Source: Paenibacillus hamazuiensis (GTDB taxonomy: Bacteria > Bacillota > Bacilli > Paenibacillales > NBRC-103111). Taken from it: DNA of 64,000 nucleotides. The stretch covers positions 1,798,001 to 1,862,000 of the forward strand of contig NZ_JALRMO010000001.1 of NCBI RefSeq assembly GCF_023276405.1, read 5' to 3'. The notes under the pieces were generated by a model. That model did not search any database. It worked only from the letters and a program-made list of their open reading frames with translations, and was not told the DNA's origin. This document shows, one piece after another, positions 63,778 to 64,000 of this stretch (positions are counted from its first letter, which is position 1; the number at the start of each line of letters is the position of its first letter). Position numbers and translations under genes: made by a program.

Positions 63778-64000
63778 ATGTCCATCGGTCAATTGATGAA
63801 GCATAGGACGTTAGGATTGTCCGACCAGCAAGTCATCGACATGTACACCTGCATGGTAAAAGCCCGCAAGTTCGATGAACGCGGCCTTGTGCTTCAGCGT
63901 GCAGGGAAAATCGCTTTTCACGTATCCGGCATCGGTCAGGAGCCGGCGCAGGTAGGGGCCGCGTTTGCCCTGGAACGAGGAAAAGATTACTTTTTGCCGT
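63778..64000 (+). CDS. bkdAA: Branched-chain alpha-keto acid dehydrogenase E1 alpha subunit (cut by window end)
   Basis: The first 74 codons are seen. MSIGQLMKHRTLGLSDQQVI, KARKFDERGLVLQRAGKIAF and VSGIGQEPAQVGAAFALERG match the N-terminal part of BCKD E1 alpha; the ThDP site lies beyond the window. The start is ATG 63778 with AGGAGGG about 8 nt upstream. It would decarboxylate keto acids of valine, leucine and isoleucine together with LpdV. Confidence 0.9.
   Translation, partial: MSIGQLMKHRTLGLSDQQVIDMYTCMVKARKFDERGLVLQRAGKIAFHVSGIGQEPAQVGAAFALERGKDYFLP

Overview
The window looks like a chromosomal segment of a spore-forming Bacillota of the Paenibacillaceae type (Paenibacillus or a close relative). 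The evidence is the full spoIIIA operon, spoIVB, spo0A and splB, strong AGGAGG ribosome binding sites with many TTG and GTG starts, a T-box leader, DtxR-family MntR and a moderately GC-rich composition. No tRNA or rRNA gene and no CRISPR array was seen.

Region 1 (1-24 kb) is mostly accessory metabolism. It holds two divergent AraC-regulator/sugar-gene pairs (a Gfo/Idh/MocA dehydrogenase, and uxaE-uxaC for hexuronate breakdown), a covalent-flavin polyol/lactone oxidase, an AbrB-type membrane protein, an MBL hydrolase, a histidine phosphatase, an HPr-like protein lacking the usual catalytic histidine, a NUDIX hydrolase, an MFS and a BASS transporter, and a secreted protein with an internal duplication. 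These are followed by yidD, metG under a methionine T-box, a second Gfo/Idh/MocA gene, an Rpn-family nuclease whose C-terminal module is a separate overlapping reading frame, and the zinc importer znuACB with ccdA.

Region 2 (24-36 kb) has splB, mntR, a patatin-like lipase and the conserved yqhQ-yqhR-aroQ-pepQ-like-efp block, followed by lysC, a DUF441 protein and comA/comB for sulfolactate. Region 3 (36-60 kb) follows the Bacillus gene order closely: yqhV, spoIIIAA-AH, accBC, yqhY-amaP-DUF2273, nusB, folD, xseAB, ispA, OLE RNA, oapA, dxs, tlyA, argR, recN, spoIVB, spo0A. An IS1182-type element with a split transposase has inserted into the terminator behind spoIIIAH. Region 4 (61-64 kb) holds small-protein genes, a DUF2627 gene, and the start of the branched-chain keto-acid dehydrogenase operon (lpdV, bkdAA, cut by the window end).

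The most notable non-coding content is: (i) an ornate large extremophilic (OLE) RNA of about 670 nt between ispA and dxs, with its membrane partner gene oapA directly downstream; (ii) a dispersed family of hairpin repeats with a period of about 98 bp and compensatory stem changes, at 27.1, 33.1 and 59.5 kb; (iii) a long imperfect hairpin between spoIIIAF and spoIIIAG; (iv) a shared 14-bp near-palindromic operator in front of uxaC and the second dehydrogenase gene; and (v) degenerate tandem 51-62 bp repeats near 8.5 kb. All family assignments are from reading the translations; no database search was possible.
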